From Hyphomicrobium sp. D-2 (GTDB lineage Bacteria; Pseudomonadota; Alphaproteobacteria; Rhizobiales; Hyphomicrobiaceae): a stretch of DNA of 64,000 nucleotides. Of this stretch, positions 15,692 through 23,801 are shown piece by piece (positions within the stretch are counted from its first letter, which is position 1; each line of letters opens with the position of its first letter). The stretch covers positions 436,501 through 500,500 of the forward strand of contig NZ_JARXLA010000008.1 in assembly GCF_029872155.1 (NCBI RefSeq), read 5' to 3'. The notes beneath the pieces are model-generated. The model saw only the letters and a program-made list of their open reading frames with translations, was not told the origin of the DNA and made no database searches. The translations under genes and the position numbers were made by a program.

Positions 15692-16951
15692 CTAAACCCG
15701 CTCGCCGCGCAGCAGCTTTGGCACGTTACCGGTGAGGCCTGCGGCTTCCTCGACGAAGAAACGCTTCAGCGCCGGCACGCGATCGACAACACCGAGACCG
15801 AACTCGCGCGCGGAGCGTAGCAGCGTTGCGTCGCTGGAGAACAGGCGGTTGATGCCGTCGAACGTTGCTGTCGAAACCGCTGAATCAAAACGCCGCCAGC
15901 GCTCATAGCGGCGCAGTGCCTGCGGATCGCCCGCGTCGAACCCAAGCCGCATGTTATCGGCCACCGCTTCCGTCAGCGCCGCGATATCGCGCAGGCCGAG
16001 GTTCAGCCCCTGCCCCGCAATGGGATGAACGCCATGCGCGGCGTCGCCGATCAGCGCAAACCGCGGGCCGACATAGCTGCGCGCCAGATGCATCGACAGC
16101 GGCCACGACTGGCGCGGCCCTTCCAGCGTGATGGCGCCGAGGCGGCCACCGAAGCGCTTCTCCACCTCGTGCAGGAAGCCGTCATCGTCCAGCGCCAGAA
16201 TGCGCGCGGCTTCCTTCGCATCCTCACTCCAGGTGATGCAGGCGCGGTTGCCGGTCAGCGGCAGAATGGCGAACGGCCCGCCGGGCAGGAAGTGCTGCAC
16301 CGCGCGGCCTTCATGCGAATGCGCGTGCTGCACCGTGGTGACGATGCCGGTCTGCTTATAGTCCCAGCCGATCAGTTTGATGTTCGCCGCTTCGCGCAAC
16401 GTCGATTTGCGTCCGTCGGCGGCGATGACCAGTGCGGCGTTGATTTCACGGCCGTCGGCAAGCTGCACCGTGGCGGTGGCGTCGTTGGTGGTGAAGCCGG
16501 TTGCGCTTGCGGGCGCGAGCAGCGTGACGGACGGGTGTGCTGCCACACGCGCGCGCAACGCATCGGCCAGCAGGTGCGCCGGCACAATGTGCGTTGCAGT
16601 TTCGCCATCGCCCGTGACGTTGTCATAGCGCAGCAGCACTGGCCGCACGCCGGCATCGAGCGGGGAGTCGGTCAGCTCGATCCCCGTCACGGGCTGGGCG
16701 GCGTGGGCGATACTGTCCCAAACGCCGATGGCCTGCAGCAGGTGGCGGGATGCAGCGGAGAGGGCAAAGGCGCGGGCATCGTGCGCGTGGTTGGTCTGAT
16801 GGCCGGATGTTGCAGCGGGCGGCGATGCGCGATCGATCAGGGCGATGCGTAGGTCGTCGCCCAAGGCGTCGGCGAGAGCGCAGGCCAGCGCCATGCCGGC
16901 ATAGCTGGCGCCGGAGATCGCGACATCGAAACGGGCGGGCTGTTGCGCCAT
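15692..16951 (-). CDS. FAD-dependent UbiH/UbiF/COQ6-family monooxygenase
   Basis: 419-aa flavin hydroxylase of the ubiquinone synthesis family. Rossmann start with VAISGASYAGMALACALADA, where the usual GxGxxG reads GASYAG; NAD/FAD motif VIAADGRKSTLREAA; and the second FAD motif FALIGDAAHGVHPIAGQGLNLGL split across about residue 295-320. The ATG at 16951 removes 80 residues of upstream open frame that lack family similarity. The ring position it hydroxylates (UbiH, UbiF, UbiI or UbiL role) is not decidable here. A decayed partial copy lies at 11262-11372. It is divergent from tesB. Confidence 0.88.
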   Translation of the reverse strand: MAQQPARFDVAISGASYAGMALACALADALGDDLRIALIDRASPPAATSGHQTNHAHDARAFALSAASRHLLQAIGVWDSIAHAAQPVTGIELTDSPLDAGVRPVLLRYDNVTGDGETATHIVPAHLLADALRARVAAHPSVTLLAPASATGFTTNDATATVQLADGREINAALVIAADGRKSTLREAANIKLIGWDYKQTGIVTTVQHAHSHEGRAVQHFLPGGPFAILPLTGNRACITWSEDAKEAARILALDDDGFLHEVEKRFGGRLGAITLEGPRQSWPLSMHLARSYVGPRFALIGDAAHGVHPIAGQGLNLGLRDIAALTEAVADNMRLGFDAGDPQALRRYERWRRFDSAVSTATFDGINRLFSSDATLLRSAREFGLGVVDRVPALKRFFVEEAAGLTGNVPKLLRGERV

Positions 16952-17236
16952 TTGCAATCCATCCTTCAGTGCGGCCAGCGGGTTCGCACGATTTGCAGAG
17001 CGCCCCGGCTGGATAAGCTGATAGCAAGATCGGGGCGCGGGAGAAACGCCCGGTGGTGACGCGCGGGGCTTGCTCGCGAGCAGCGGCAACCCATTTGCGG
17101 CATGGGACTGGCCTGCGTCAGTGGATTTTGGCTCGTAGCGGGGCAGCGCGTAGCATCCGTCGGCCGACGCCGTATCGCTAGCGCGGGTCAAGGCTCGGGG
17201 CGCGGAACAGGCTTCAGGCAGAGAGAAGGGACTTAG

Positions 17237-18154
17237 ATGACGACATCAGACCACCCCGCGGGCGACAGCTCCGGCCAGTCCGCTCTCGATGCGCTACTGG
17301 CGACGCTCGATCTGGAGCCGCTGGAGAACAACCTGTTTCGCGGCGCGCGCGGCATCGAGGGCTGGCAGCGGGTGTTTGGCGGGCAGGTGCTGGGGCAGGC
17401 GCTGGTAGCGGCGGCGCGCACGGTCGATCCGGAGCGGCCGGTGCACTCGCTGCATGGCTATTTCCTGCTGGCGGGCGATCCGTCGCGACCCATCATCTAT
17501 GACGTGGAGCGCATCCGCGATGGCGGCAGCTTCACCACGCGCCGGGTGAAGGCGATCCAGCACGGCCGGCCGATCTTCTCGATGAGCTCTTCGTTCCACA
17601 AGGCGGAAGAAGGCTTCGAACACCAGGCGACGATGCCGGTGGACGTGCCGCTGCCGGAGGCATTGCCGAACCCGAAGGACGCCATCGCCGAGCATCTGGA
17701 TGCCCTGCCGGAGGCGATGCGCAGCTACTGGAGCCGCGAGCGGCCGATCGACATGCGAGTGGCTGATTTGTCGCGGTATCTCGTCCGCGAGAAGAAGACG
17801 CCGGTGCAGAACATCTGGATCAAGGCGGCGGGCAAGTTGCCGGATGACCCTATCGTGCATCAGGCGGTGCTGGCCTATGCGTCGGATTTTACCCTTTTGG
17901 ATACGGCACTTATCGCGCACGGCAAGCTTCTGTTCGACGCCGATGTGCAGCTCGCGAGCCTCGATCACGGCATCTGGTTTCACCGGCCGTTCCGCGCGGA
18001 CGAGTGGCTTTTGTACGTGCAGGACAGCCCCAACGGGTTCGGCGCGCGCGGGTTTTGCCGGGGCAGCATCTACACCCGTGATGGCATTTTGATCGCCTCG
18101 GTGGTGCAGGAGGGGCTGATGAGGCAGCGAGCCTCCGCTTTTGTGCCTAGATAG
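17237..18154 (+). CDS. tesB: acyl-CoA thioesterase II
   Basis: Double hotdog thioesterase hydrolysing medium- and long-chain acyl-CoA. N-terminal motif FGGQVLGQALVAAARTV and HSLHGYFLLAGD; the C-terminal hotdog holds the expected Asp in AYASDFTLLDTA, then SLDHGIWFHRP and the Gln in VVQEGLMR. Length 305 aa is slightly longer than the 286 aa of the E. coli enzyme. The ATG at 17237 has GAGAAGGGA just upstream. It is followed by a strong terminator, so it is probably a single-gene unit. Confidence 0.95.
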   Translation: MTTSDHPAGDSSGQSALDALLATLDLEPLENNLFRGARGIEGWQRVFGGQVLGQALVAAARTVDPERPVHSLHGYFLLAGDPSRPIIYDVERIRDGGSFTTRRVKAIQHGRPIFSMSSSFHKAEEGFEHQATMPVDVPLPEALPNPKDAIAEHLDALPEAMRSYWSRERPIDMRVADLSRYLVREKKTPVQNIWIKAAGKLPDDPIVHQAVLAYASDFTLLDTALIAHGKLLFDADVQLASLDHGIWFHRPFRADEWLLYVQDSPNGFGARGFCRGSIYTRDGILIASVVQEGLMRQRASAFVPR

Positions 18155-18191
18155 TGAGCATCAACCAGATATTGCACAAATAACAAGCATC

Positions 18192-18235
18192 ATATGCCGC
18201 CAAAATGCCCTCCGGCTTGGCGGCATATTCTTTTT
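18192..18235 (+). terminator. rho-independent terminator of tesB
   Basis: Perfect 12-bp stem ATATGCCGCCAA (18192-18203) with TTGGCGGCATAT (18217-18228), followed by a T-rich run TTCTTTTTT. It lies 38 bp after the tesB stop. Confidence 0.92.
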
Positions 18236-18274
18236 TATTTCATAAAAACAAAGACCTACGCCTCCCCTCGCGAA

Positions 18275-18291
18275 TTGGCACGGCTCTTGAC
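18275..18291 (+). promoter_or_regulatory. probable sigma-54 (RpoN) promoter for glnK-amtB
   Basis: TTGGCACGGCTCTTGAC matches the -24/-12 consensus TGGCACG-N4-TTGCW except that the -12 GC is GA. It is placed 100 bp before the glnK start, downstream of the tesB terminator. glnK-amtB is NtrC/RpoN-controlled in many proteobacteria, which supports the call. No clear NtrC site was found upstream. Confidence 0.65.
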
Positions 18292-18333
18292 TCCGTCTTA
18301 GGGCGGCGGTCGCGCATGCGCACGTCGAATTGA

Positions 18334-18729
<396 letters not shown>

Positions 18730-18796
18730 ACCGGCTCCGCCTGCATGGGCGAGGGCAAAAGACGACCAGTACCCAAAGGGAAGGGGAATTCTAGTG

Positions 18797-20109
18797 ATGA
18801 ACTTTAGAGATCTCGGAAGAATGGCGGCGTCCACCTGTGTGGCAGCCGGCCTGTTTGCGGCTACGGCGCTGCCGGCATTGGCGCAGGAAGAAACACCTAA
18901 GCTTGATACCGGCGACACTGCATGGATGCTCGTGTCGATGGTCATCGTGCTGATGATGGCGGTTCCGGGCCTCGCGCTGTTTTACGGCGGCATGGTGCGC
19001 AAGAAGAATATTCTTTCCGTCTGTATGGCTGTGTTCGCCACGGTCTGTCTCATGTCGGTGCTCTGGCTTGTTGCCGGCTACTCCCTCGCCTTCACCGATG
19101 GCGGCGCCTACAATTCGTACATCGGTGGCCTCGACAAGATGATGTTCGCTGGCATCGGCAAGGATAGCCTGACCGGCACCATTCCGGAGCTGGTTTTCGC
19201 AACCTTCCAGATGACCTTCGCGGCGATCACGCCCGCCCTGATCATCGGTTCGGTTGTTGACCGCATGAAGTTCTCATCGCTGCTCGTCTTCATGGCGCTG
19301 TGGCTGTTCCTCGTCTACGTCCCGGTCTGCCACTGGGTATGGGGCGGCGGCTTCCTTGCTGGCGATGGCGTTCTTGACTTCGCCGGTGGCACGGTCGTTC
19401 ACATCAACGCCGGTGTTGCGGGTCTCGTTGCGTGCCTCGTGCTTGGTCGCCGTAAGGGTTTCGGCACCGAGAGCATGGCACCTTCGAACCTTGTATTCAC
19501 GATGATCGGCGCTGCCCTACTGTGGGTTGGCTGGTACGGCTTCAACGCTGGCTCGGCCCTCGGCGCCAACTCCACTGCCGGTGTTGCAATGTCCGCAACG
19601 CAGGTTGCTACCGCTGCTGCCGCGCTGGCCTGGATGTTCTCCGAATGGCTGGTGCACGGTAAGCCGACCATGCTTGGCATCGCTTCGGCGCCATCGCCGG
19701 TCTCGTCGCCATCACTCCGGCTTGCGGCTTCGTTGATGTGAAGGGTGCTCTCCTCATCGGTGCGGCTTCGGGCGTCGGCTGCTACATCATGTCGACCGGC
19801 GTGAAGAAGGCCCTTGGCTACGACGACAGCCTCGACGTCTTCGGTGTCCACGGCGTCGGCGGCATCATCGGTGCCATCCTCACGGGTGTGTTCGCGGTCG
19901 AAGCAATCGGCGGTACCGCCGGCCTGCTCGAAGGCAACTACGCTCAGGTTGGCATCCAGCTCTACGGCATCCTCGCCACCATCGCATGGTGTGCCGTTGC
20001 TACCTTCGGCATCCTGATGCTGCTCAAGTACACCATGGGCATCCGTGTCAGCGAAGCTACGGAAGTGGAAGGTCTCGACGTTGCTCTGCACGGCGAGTCT
20101 CTCCAGTAA
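18797..20109 (+). pseudogene. amtB: ammonium transporter AmtB, interrupted by a one-base frameshift
   Basis: Eleven-helix ammonium channel of the inner membrane. The first frame (18797-19741) has a signal peptide ending at LPALAQ and the core from TGDTAWMLVSMVIVL through GKPTMLGIAS, including VVHINAGVAGLVACLVLGRR. The last part (ending 20109) is in another frame: VKGALLIGAASGVGCY, FGVHGVGGIIGAILTG, HGESLQ. The frame changes near 19687, where CTTCGGCGCC should read CTTCGGGCGCC: one missing G restores AIAGLVAITPACGFVDVKGA. Corrected length is 437 aa. All other residues look intact, so this is either a very recent mutation or a sequencing error in a G run. Confidence 0.9.
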
Positions 20110-20116
20110 CTCCTCG

Positions 20117-20150
20117 AAGGGCTGCGGGCGGAGTTTCGTCCGCAGCCTTT
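20117..20150 (+). terminator. terminator hairpin after amtB
   Basis: 11-bp stem GGCTGCGGGCG (20120-20130) with CGTCCGCAGCC (20137-20147, one G-T pair), then TTTG. It is 10 bp after the amtB stop. Confidence 0.75.
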
Positions 20151-20191
20151 GTCTCCCGCGCGCGTGCGCCTTCCCCTAGGCGTGCACAACT

Positions 20192-20223
20192 GGCCCGGGG
20201 CTTCGGCCTTCCGGGCCTTTTTT
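20192..20223 (+). terminator. second rho-independent terminator after amtB
   Basis: GGCCCGG with CCGGGCC enclosing GGC-TTCG-GCC, followed by six T. It lies between amtB and the convergent L,D-transpeptidase gene, and the T-run side fits plus-strand transcription. Confidence 0.88.
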
Positions 20224-20247
20224 GTATGTTGACGGATGATTTGCGGA

Positions 20248-20805
20248 TTAAGCTGGAATTACGATCTGCACTACGCCGGGCTGGCTGCCAATCGCTTCCA
20301 GCAGGCGCAGCAGGTGATGCCTCTGTAACGCGATGCAGCCTTCAGTCGGCGTCATGCCGGGGCGGGCAATGTGGATGAAAACCGCGCTGCCGCCGCCATG
20401 GACTCGGGGCCGCTCGTTGTGGTCGAGAATGATCATCGCATCGTAGAGGCCGTCGTCGCGCCAAAGCTTTTCGCATCTGGCCGGATATGGCAGTCGGACA
20501 GGCCGATTGTAATTGCGGTCGCGGGGCGTATCGCACCAGCCGTCGTCGCGTTGGATTGCGCGGATCGGCAGCCCCGTGCGTGGCCGCAGCAACTTGTCGG
20601 GGCGATAGCGCGCCGAGCGCAGTGCGAAAGTGCCGATCGGGCTGGCGTTATCGCCCTCGCGCTTGTCGACGCGACGGCCGTTAAACCCGAGTACGCACGG
20701 AAAGCTGAGGTTGCCGAAGGTCAGAACGCCCCGGGTAGCCCTTGGCGAAAGGCTTCTCACGACTATTTTAGAAGCTGACCGGCGGTTACTGGGTAGGGTG
20801 GTCAT
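20248..20805 (-). CDS. L,D-transpeptidase (YkuD domain) family protein
   Basis: 185-aa YkuD-domain protein. The catalytic region is HGGGSAVFIHIAR followed by TPTEGCIALQ, giving the conserved His and the catalytic Cys. Such enzymes make 3-3 cross-links in peptidoglycan or attach proteins to it. There is no clear signal peptide with the ATG at 20805, chosen because GGAAG lies five bases upstream; starts at 20826 or 20838 are possible. Without a signal peptide its location is open. It is convergent with amtB and divergent from the response regulator gene. Confidence 0.85.
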   Translation of the reverse strand: MTTLPSNRRSASKIVVRSLSPRATRGVLTFGNLSFPCVLGFNGRRVDKREGDNASPIGTFALRSARYRPDKLLRPRTGLPIRAIQRDDGWCDTPRDRNYNRPVRLPYPARCEKLWRDDGLYDAMIILDHNERPRVHGGGSAVFIHIARPGMTPTEGCIALQRHHLLRLLEAIGSQPGVVQIVIPA

Positions 20806-20999
20806 TGGAGCTTCCGGGGTGTCCATGCTATTCGGCAAGCGTCAGATAAGATGGGGCATCCGAAGTGGCCAAGCAGTTTATCGCTGCCGTCACGGGGTGG
20901 GGCGTTAATGCTCCCAAGTTATGCCAACGAATTGTACTCGAACCCACCGGAATAACCGGCGCAGGGATTCTTGAAGTCTGAGGGAGCGAAGTAGCGAAG

Positions 21000-21686
21000 A
21001 TGACGACGGCCCGACGCGTCCTCATTGTAGATGATGACGAGGACCTGCGCGAAACCCTCAAAGACCAACTCATCCTGCATGACGAGTTCGACGTCGAGAC
21101 TGTCGGTCTGGCAGCCAAGGGTATGGAGATAGCCAAGTCGAACCACTTCGATCTTGTTGTGTTCGACGTATCGTTGCCGGATATGGACGGCAGGGAAGCG
21201 GTTCGCCTGCTGCGCAAGGGCGGCTTCAAGACGCCAATCGTGATGTTGACCGGCAATGTATCGGATGCGGATCAGATCCTCGGCCTTGATGCGGGCGCCA
21301 ACGACTACATCACCAAGCCGTTCAAGTTCGCCGTGCTGCTGGCACGCATACGCGCGCAATTGCGTCAGCACGAGCAGAGCGAAGATGCGATCTTCACTAT
21401 CGGCCAATACACCTTCAAGCCGGCCTCGAAGCTCCTGACCGACGAGAAGGGATCAAAGATCCGGCTGACGGAGAAGGAAACTTCAATCCTGAAGTATCTC
21501 TACCGTTCCGGCGACAAGGTGGTGTCGCGCGATACGCTGCTGCACGAGGTGTGGGGCTACAATGCTGGCGTGACGACGCACACGCTGGAAACGCACATTT
21601 ACCGGCTGCGGCAGAAGATTGAGCGCGATCCGTCGAACGCAGAGCTTCTGGTGACGGAAGCTGGCGGCTACCGGCTTGTACCCTGA
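21000..21686 (+). CDS. OmpR/PhoB-family response regulator, CenR-like
   Basis: 228-aa two-component regulator. Receiver domain: VLIVDDDEDLRETL, phosphoacceptor Asp in VVFDVSLPDMDG, Thr in VMLTGN and Lys in DYITKPFKF. The winged-helix output domain ends VWGYNAGVTTHTLETHIYRL and VTEAGGYRLVP. The overall sequence resembles CenR, the essential cell-envelope regulator of Caulobacter and other alphaproteobacteria. No histidine kinase gene is adjacent. In many Hyphomicrobiales an exonuclease III gene lies between such a regulator and lolA; it is missing here. Confidence 0.88.
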   Translation: MTTARRVLIVDDDEDLRETLKDQLILHDEFDVETVGLAAKGMEIAKSNHFDLVVFDVSLPDMDGREAVRLLRKGGFKTPIVMLTGNVSDADQILGLDAGANDYITKPFKFAVLLARIRAQLRQHEQSEDAIFTIGQYTFKPASKLLTDEKGSKIRLTEKETSILKYLYRSGDKVVSRDTLLHEVWGYNAGVTTHTLETHIYRLRQKIERDPSNAELLVTEAGGYRLVP

Positions 21687-21997
21687 CGAAGCCTATCGCA
21701 GCTGGTGCTGCCGATTGGGCGCGCGGCTAATTTTTCGCAAGTTTTACTGCCCCATTCCGTGCGTCGGCAGGGCGTGGCCTTTGGGCCGCGAGCGGGTTCC
21801 GATAGGCGTGTTTTCCACAGGGTGCGTGCGTAACTTGTGGACGTCGTCGCTGCCAATTGTGTACCGCTCATGCGTGCGATGCCGCGAATCACTCACGGTT
21901 TCCGCAGCTTGCGTCGCTGCAAGGTTTAGCTGATGCAGGCATGTTCGCATGCTGAAAAGTTCCGCGTCCTCGGCCACTCAAACGCGATGGGAACGCC
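21687..21997. other. intergenic region, 311 bp
   Basis: No gene seen. TTTTCCACA at 21811 is one mismatch from a DnaA box, but it is single and of little weight. The region should hold the promoter of the cyclic-nucleotide-binding protein gene. Confidence 0.5.
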
Positions 21998-22534
21998 TTG
22001 GAACTCTTTGCCGGACAACTCGCCATTCTCCCGATTTTCCGCGGGCTGACGCCGCTGCAGGTGGCCGCGATTGCGCGCCGAGCCGATCGCGTCACCTACA
22101 CGCCGGGCGCGACGATGGTTGAGGAAGACGCCGTTGCCGACGCTGCGATCCTTATCGTGTCGGGTAAGGCGATGCGCGTGAGCGGGCCGCAACTCATCAC
22201 CGTTGGCGAACCGATCATGAGTGGATCGCTGATCGGCGAAGCGGCGATGCTGATCGAGACCAATTACGGTTGCACCGTCGTTGCCCGCAACAAGGTGCGG
22301 TCGGTGCATATCCGACGCGACAGCCTGCACGAACTTATTTTGCAGGATCGTGCGATGGCGGATCGCCTGATGCAGAACCTGTCAGCGCGTCTGGCCCAGA
22401 CGGCCGAAGTGTTGCGGCGTGTTGATACCCACCTTGCGAAGGCGGATGCGCTGGCAGTGCACAAGCCCGCAGGGGTGGCGGAAACGGCTGAGCAGCCCCA
22501 GCGGGCAGAGGAAGTGCGCGCTGCCGCAGGCTGA
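21998..22534 (+). CDS. cyclic-nucleotide-binding-domain protein (Crp-like sensor domain, no HTH)
   Basis: 178-aa protein with a cNMP-binding fold: LPIFRGLTPLQVAAIARRA at the start, a beta-roll YTPGATMVEED, and GSLIGEAAMLIE in the phosphate-binding cassette position, where the canonical Arg-Ser/Thr pair is not obvious. No DNA-binding HTH follows; the C-terminus is an Ala/Glu-rich helix. The start is uncertain: TTG at 21998 is the first usable codon, and no in-frame ATG lies upstream. It may be a protein-protein switch rather than a transcription factor. Confidence 0.7.
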   Translation: MELFAGQLAILPIFRGLTPLQVAAIARRADRVTYTPGATMVEEDAVADAAILIVSGKAMRVSGPQLITVGEPIMSGSLIGEAAMLIETNYGCTVVARNKVRSVHIRRDSLHELILQDRAMADRLMQNLSARLAQTAEVLRRVDTHLAKADALAVHKPAGVAETAEQPQRAEEVRAAAG

Positions 22535-22563
22535 CGTTCGGGCTTGAAATCCGGGCTTAGAAC

Positions 22564-22720
22564 AAAAAACGCCCAACCCCGGGGGGAGGGGTTGGGCGTC
22601 GAGAGCGCTTTCGCGCGCGGCGCCGGGAGGGAAGCCGGCGCCCCAGGTGATGTCTTTCGGCTAGACGGGGGGGCACTACCGATACAGGGTGACATCACCT
22701 GTCTGACTTGAGTTAAGCGC
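22564..22720 (-). ncRNA. candidate small RNA upstream of nothing coding, with three stems and a terminator
   Basis: Read on minus: AGGTGATGTC (22700-22691) pairs with GACATCACCT (22654-22645), 10 bp enclosing a 36-base loop; then GGCGCCGG (22642-22635) with CCGGCGCC (22626-22619) around a CTTCCCTC loop; then a perfect 11-bp stem CGCCCAACCCC/GGGGTTGGGCG (22598-22570) with six T. The pyrimidine-rich unpaired loops (CTTCCCTC and CTCCCCCC) could pair with Shine-Dalgarno sequences, as in some alphaproteobacterial sRNAs. It lies between the cNMP-binding gene and lolA, 130 bp beyond the lolA stop. It could instead be an extended lolA 3' UTR. The 5' end is a guess; TTGAAC upstream may be a -35 element. 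Confidence 0.6.
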
Positions 22721-22850
22721 AAAGGTTGAAAGTTCAATAGTGGCGCCCCCGGTCGATCACGAAAATGTTACCGGCGCATAGGAAGTTATCCCCAGACAGA
22801 GATTGCCCAGGGCTCGTGGAGCCACAGTGATGTGATTCGCGGCGCGCCGC

Positions 22851-23606
22851 TCAGGGGGTGCCGAGCGGTCTGCCCAGGGCCTGAATCTTGAACATCGCGG
22901 AATCGAGTTCGACGCTCTTGGCGAGGTTTGAAACCTGAACCCGCGTATCAAGGCCTTGCGCATCCTTGGTTACCCATTCCTTAAGCTCAAGCGACGGCTT
23001 GGTCGTCATGAAGAGCTTGATCTGGCCAGGGGTGTTCGGGTTCCTGTCGACGAGGCCCACAACGAGCAGGTCGTCCGCCTCCTGAACTTCCATGATCTTG
23101 GCATCGCGCACGAGGTTGACGTCCGAGCGCAGCAGGAGACGGAATGGCGTGTCGTCCAGCGCAACGCGATCTTCGTTGTTGAGGTCGAGATCCTGGATGG
23201 CCAGATAGCGACCGTCAGAAATGACGATCTGACGTGAGGGGCGGTTGTAGTCGAAGCGGAAGCGACCGGGGCGCATCACATAGAACTTGCCGCGCATGCG
23301 CTTGTTGTCTGCGCCCGTCTGGACGAAGTTGCCCTGCAGCGTGTCGAGACCGGCGAAATACTGCGAGACCTGATGCACGAGATCGGTCTGGCGTTCATCG
23401 AGAGCGAGGCCCTCGTTGCCAGCCTTGGTGGGGGCAACCTGAGCGCTCCAGGCTGATCCGGCACCTGCCGTCGCTTCGCCCGGCTTGGGGCCGGAGGCTG
23501 GCATTGGCGCGGGAGGCTTGACCGGCTGATCGACGGCGGCCGCCGGTACGGCCAGAAGGCCGAGGGATACCAGTGCCGCTGCTGCGACTGCTTTGAGTTC
23601 CTGCAT
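22851..23606 (-). CDS. lolA: outer-membrane lipoprotein carrier protein LolA
   Basis: Periplasmic chaperone that carries lipoproteins from the LolCDE complex to the outer membrane. A signal peptide (MQELKAVAAAALVSLGLLA) is followed by a Pro/Ala/Gly-rich linker up to about residue 65, longer than in enterobacteria. The LolA fold then starts at VHQVSQYFAGLDTLQGNFVQ, with RPGRFRFDYNRPSRQIVISD, FRLLLRSD and LELKEWVTKDAQG. Length is 251 aa. It follows ftsK on the same strand, after a terminator, in the usual Hyphomicrobiales order. Confidence 0.93.
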   Translation of the reverse strand: MQELKAVAAAALVSLGLLAVPAAAVDQPVKPPAPMPASGPKPGEATAGAGSAWSAQVAPTKAGNEGLALDERQTDLVHQVSQYFAGLDTLQGNFVQTGADNKRMRGKFYVMRPGRFRFDYNRPSRQIVISDGRYLAIQDLDLNNEDRVALDDTPFRLLLRSDVNLVRDAKIMEVQEADDLLVVGLVDRNPNTPGQIKLFMTTKPSLELKEWVTKDAQGLDTRVQVSNLAKSVELDSAMFKIQALGRPLGTP

Positions 23607-23748
23607 GGACCCTCAACGTCTCCCGAATCGCCGTAGTTTTCGCATTAGATAGAATATCCCAGCCGAACCGGGAACACCTGACCCGCACTCGTGGCCAAAC
23701 AATGAGACCACATGTTGGCGGTTTTTACGTTGCTAGGCTCGGATCATT

Positions 23749-23775
23749 GAAAAGCCCCGCCAAACAGCGGCGGGG
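23749..23775 (-). terminator. rho-independent terminator of ftsK (minus strand)
   Basis: CCCCGCC (23755-23761) pairs with GGCGGGG (23769-23775); on minus the stem is followed by CTTTTC. It lies 27 bp after the ftsK stop. Confidence 0.85.
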
Positions 23776-23801
23776 TTGGATAATCTGGTGGCGGTATCGG
23801 G

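Noticed and set aside
16025-16852. 275-codon open frame antisense to the ubiH-type gene
   Set aside because: Antisense shadow of a conserved flavoprotein gene.
21805-21845. DnaA-box-like TTTTCCACA near TTGTGGAC, considered as a replication origin signal
   Set aside because: One near-match and one weak match, no AT-rich region, and no origin-type gene neighbours.
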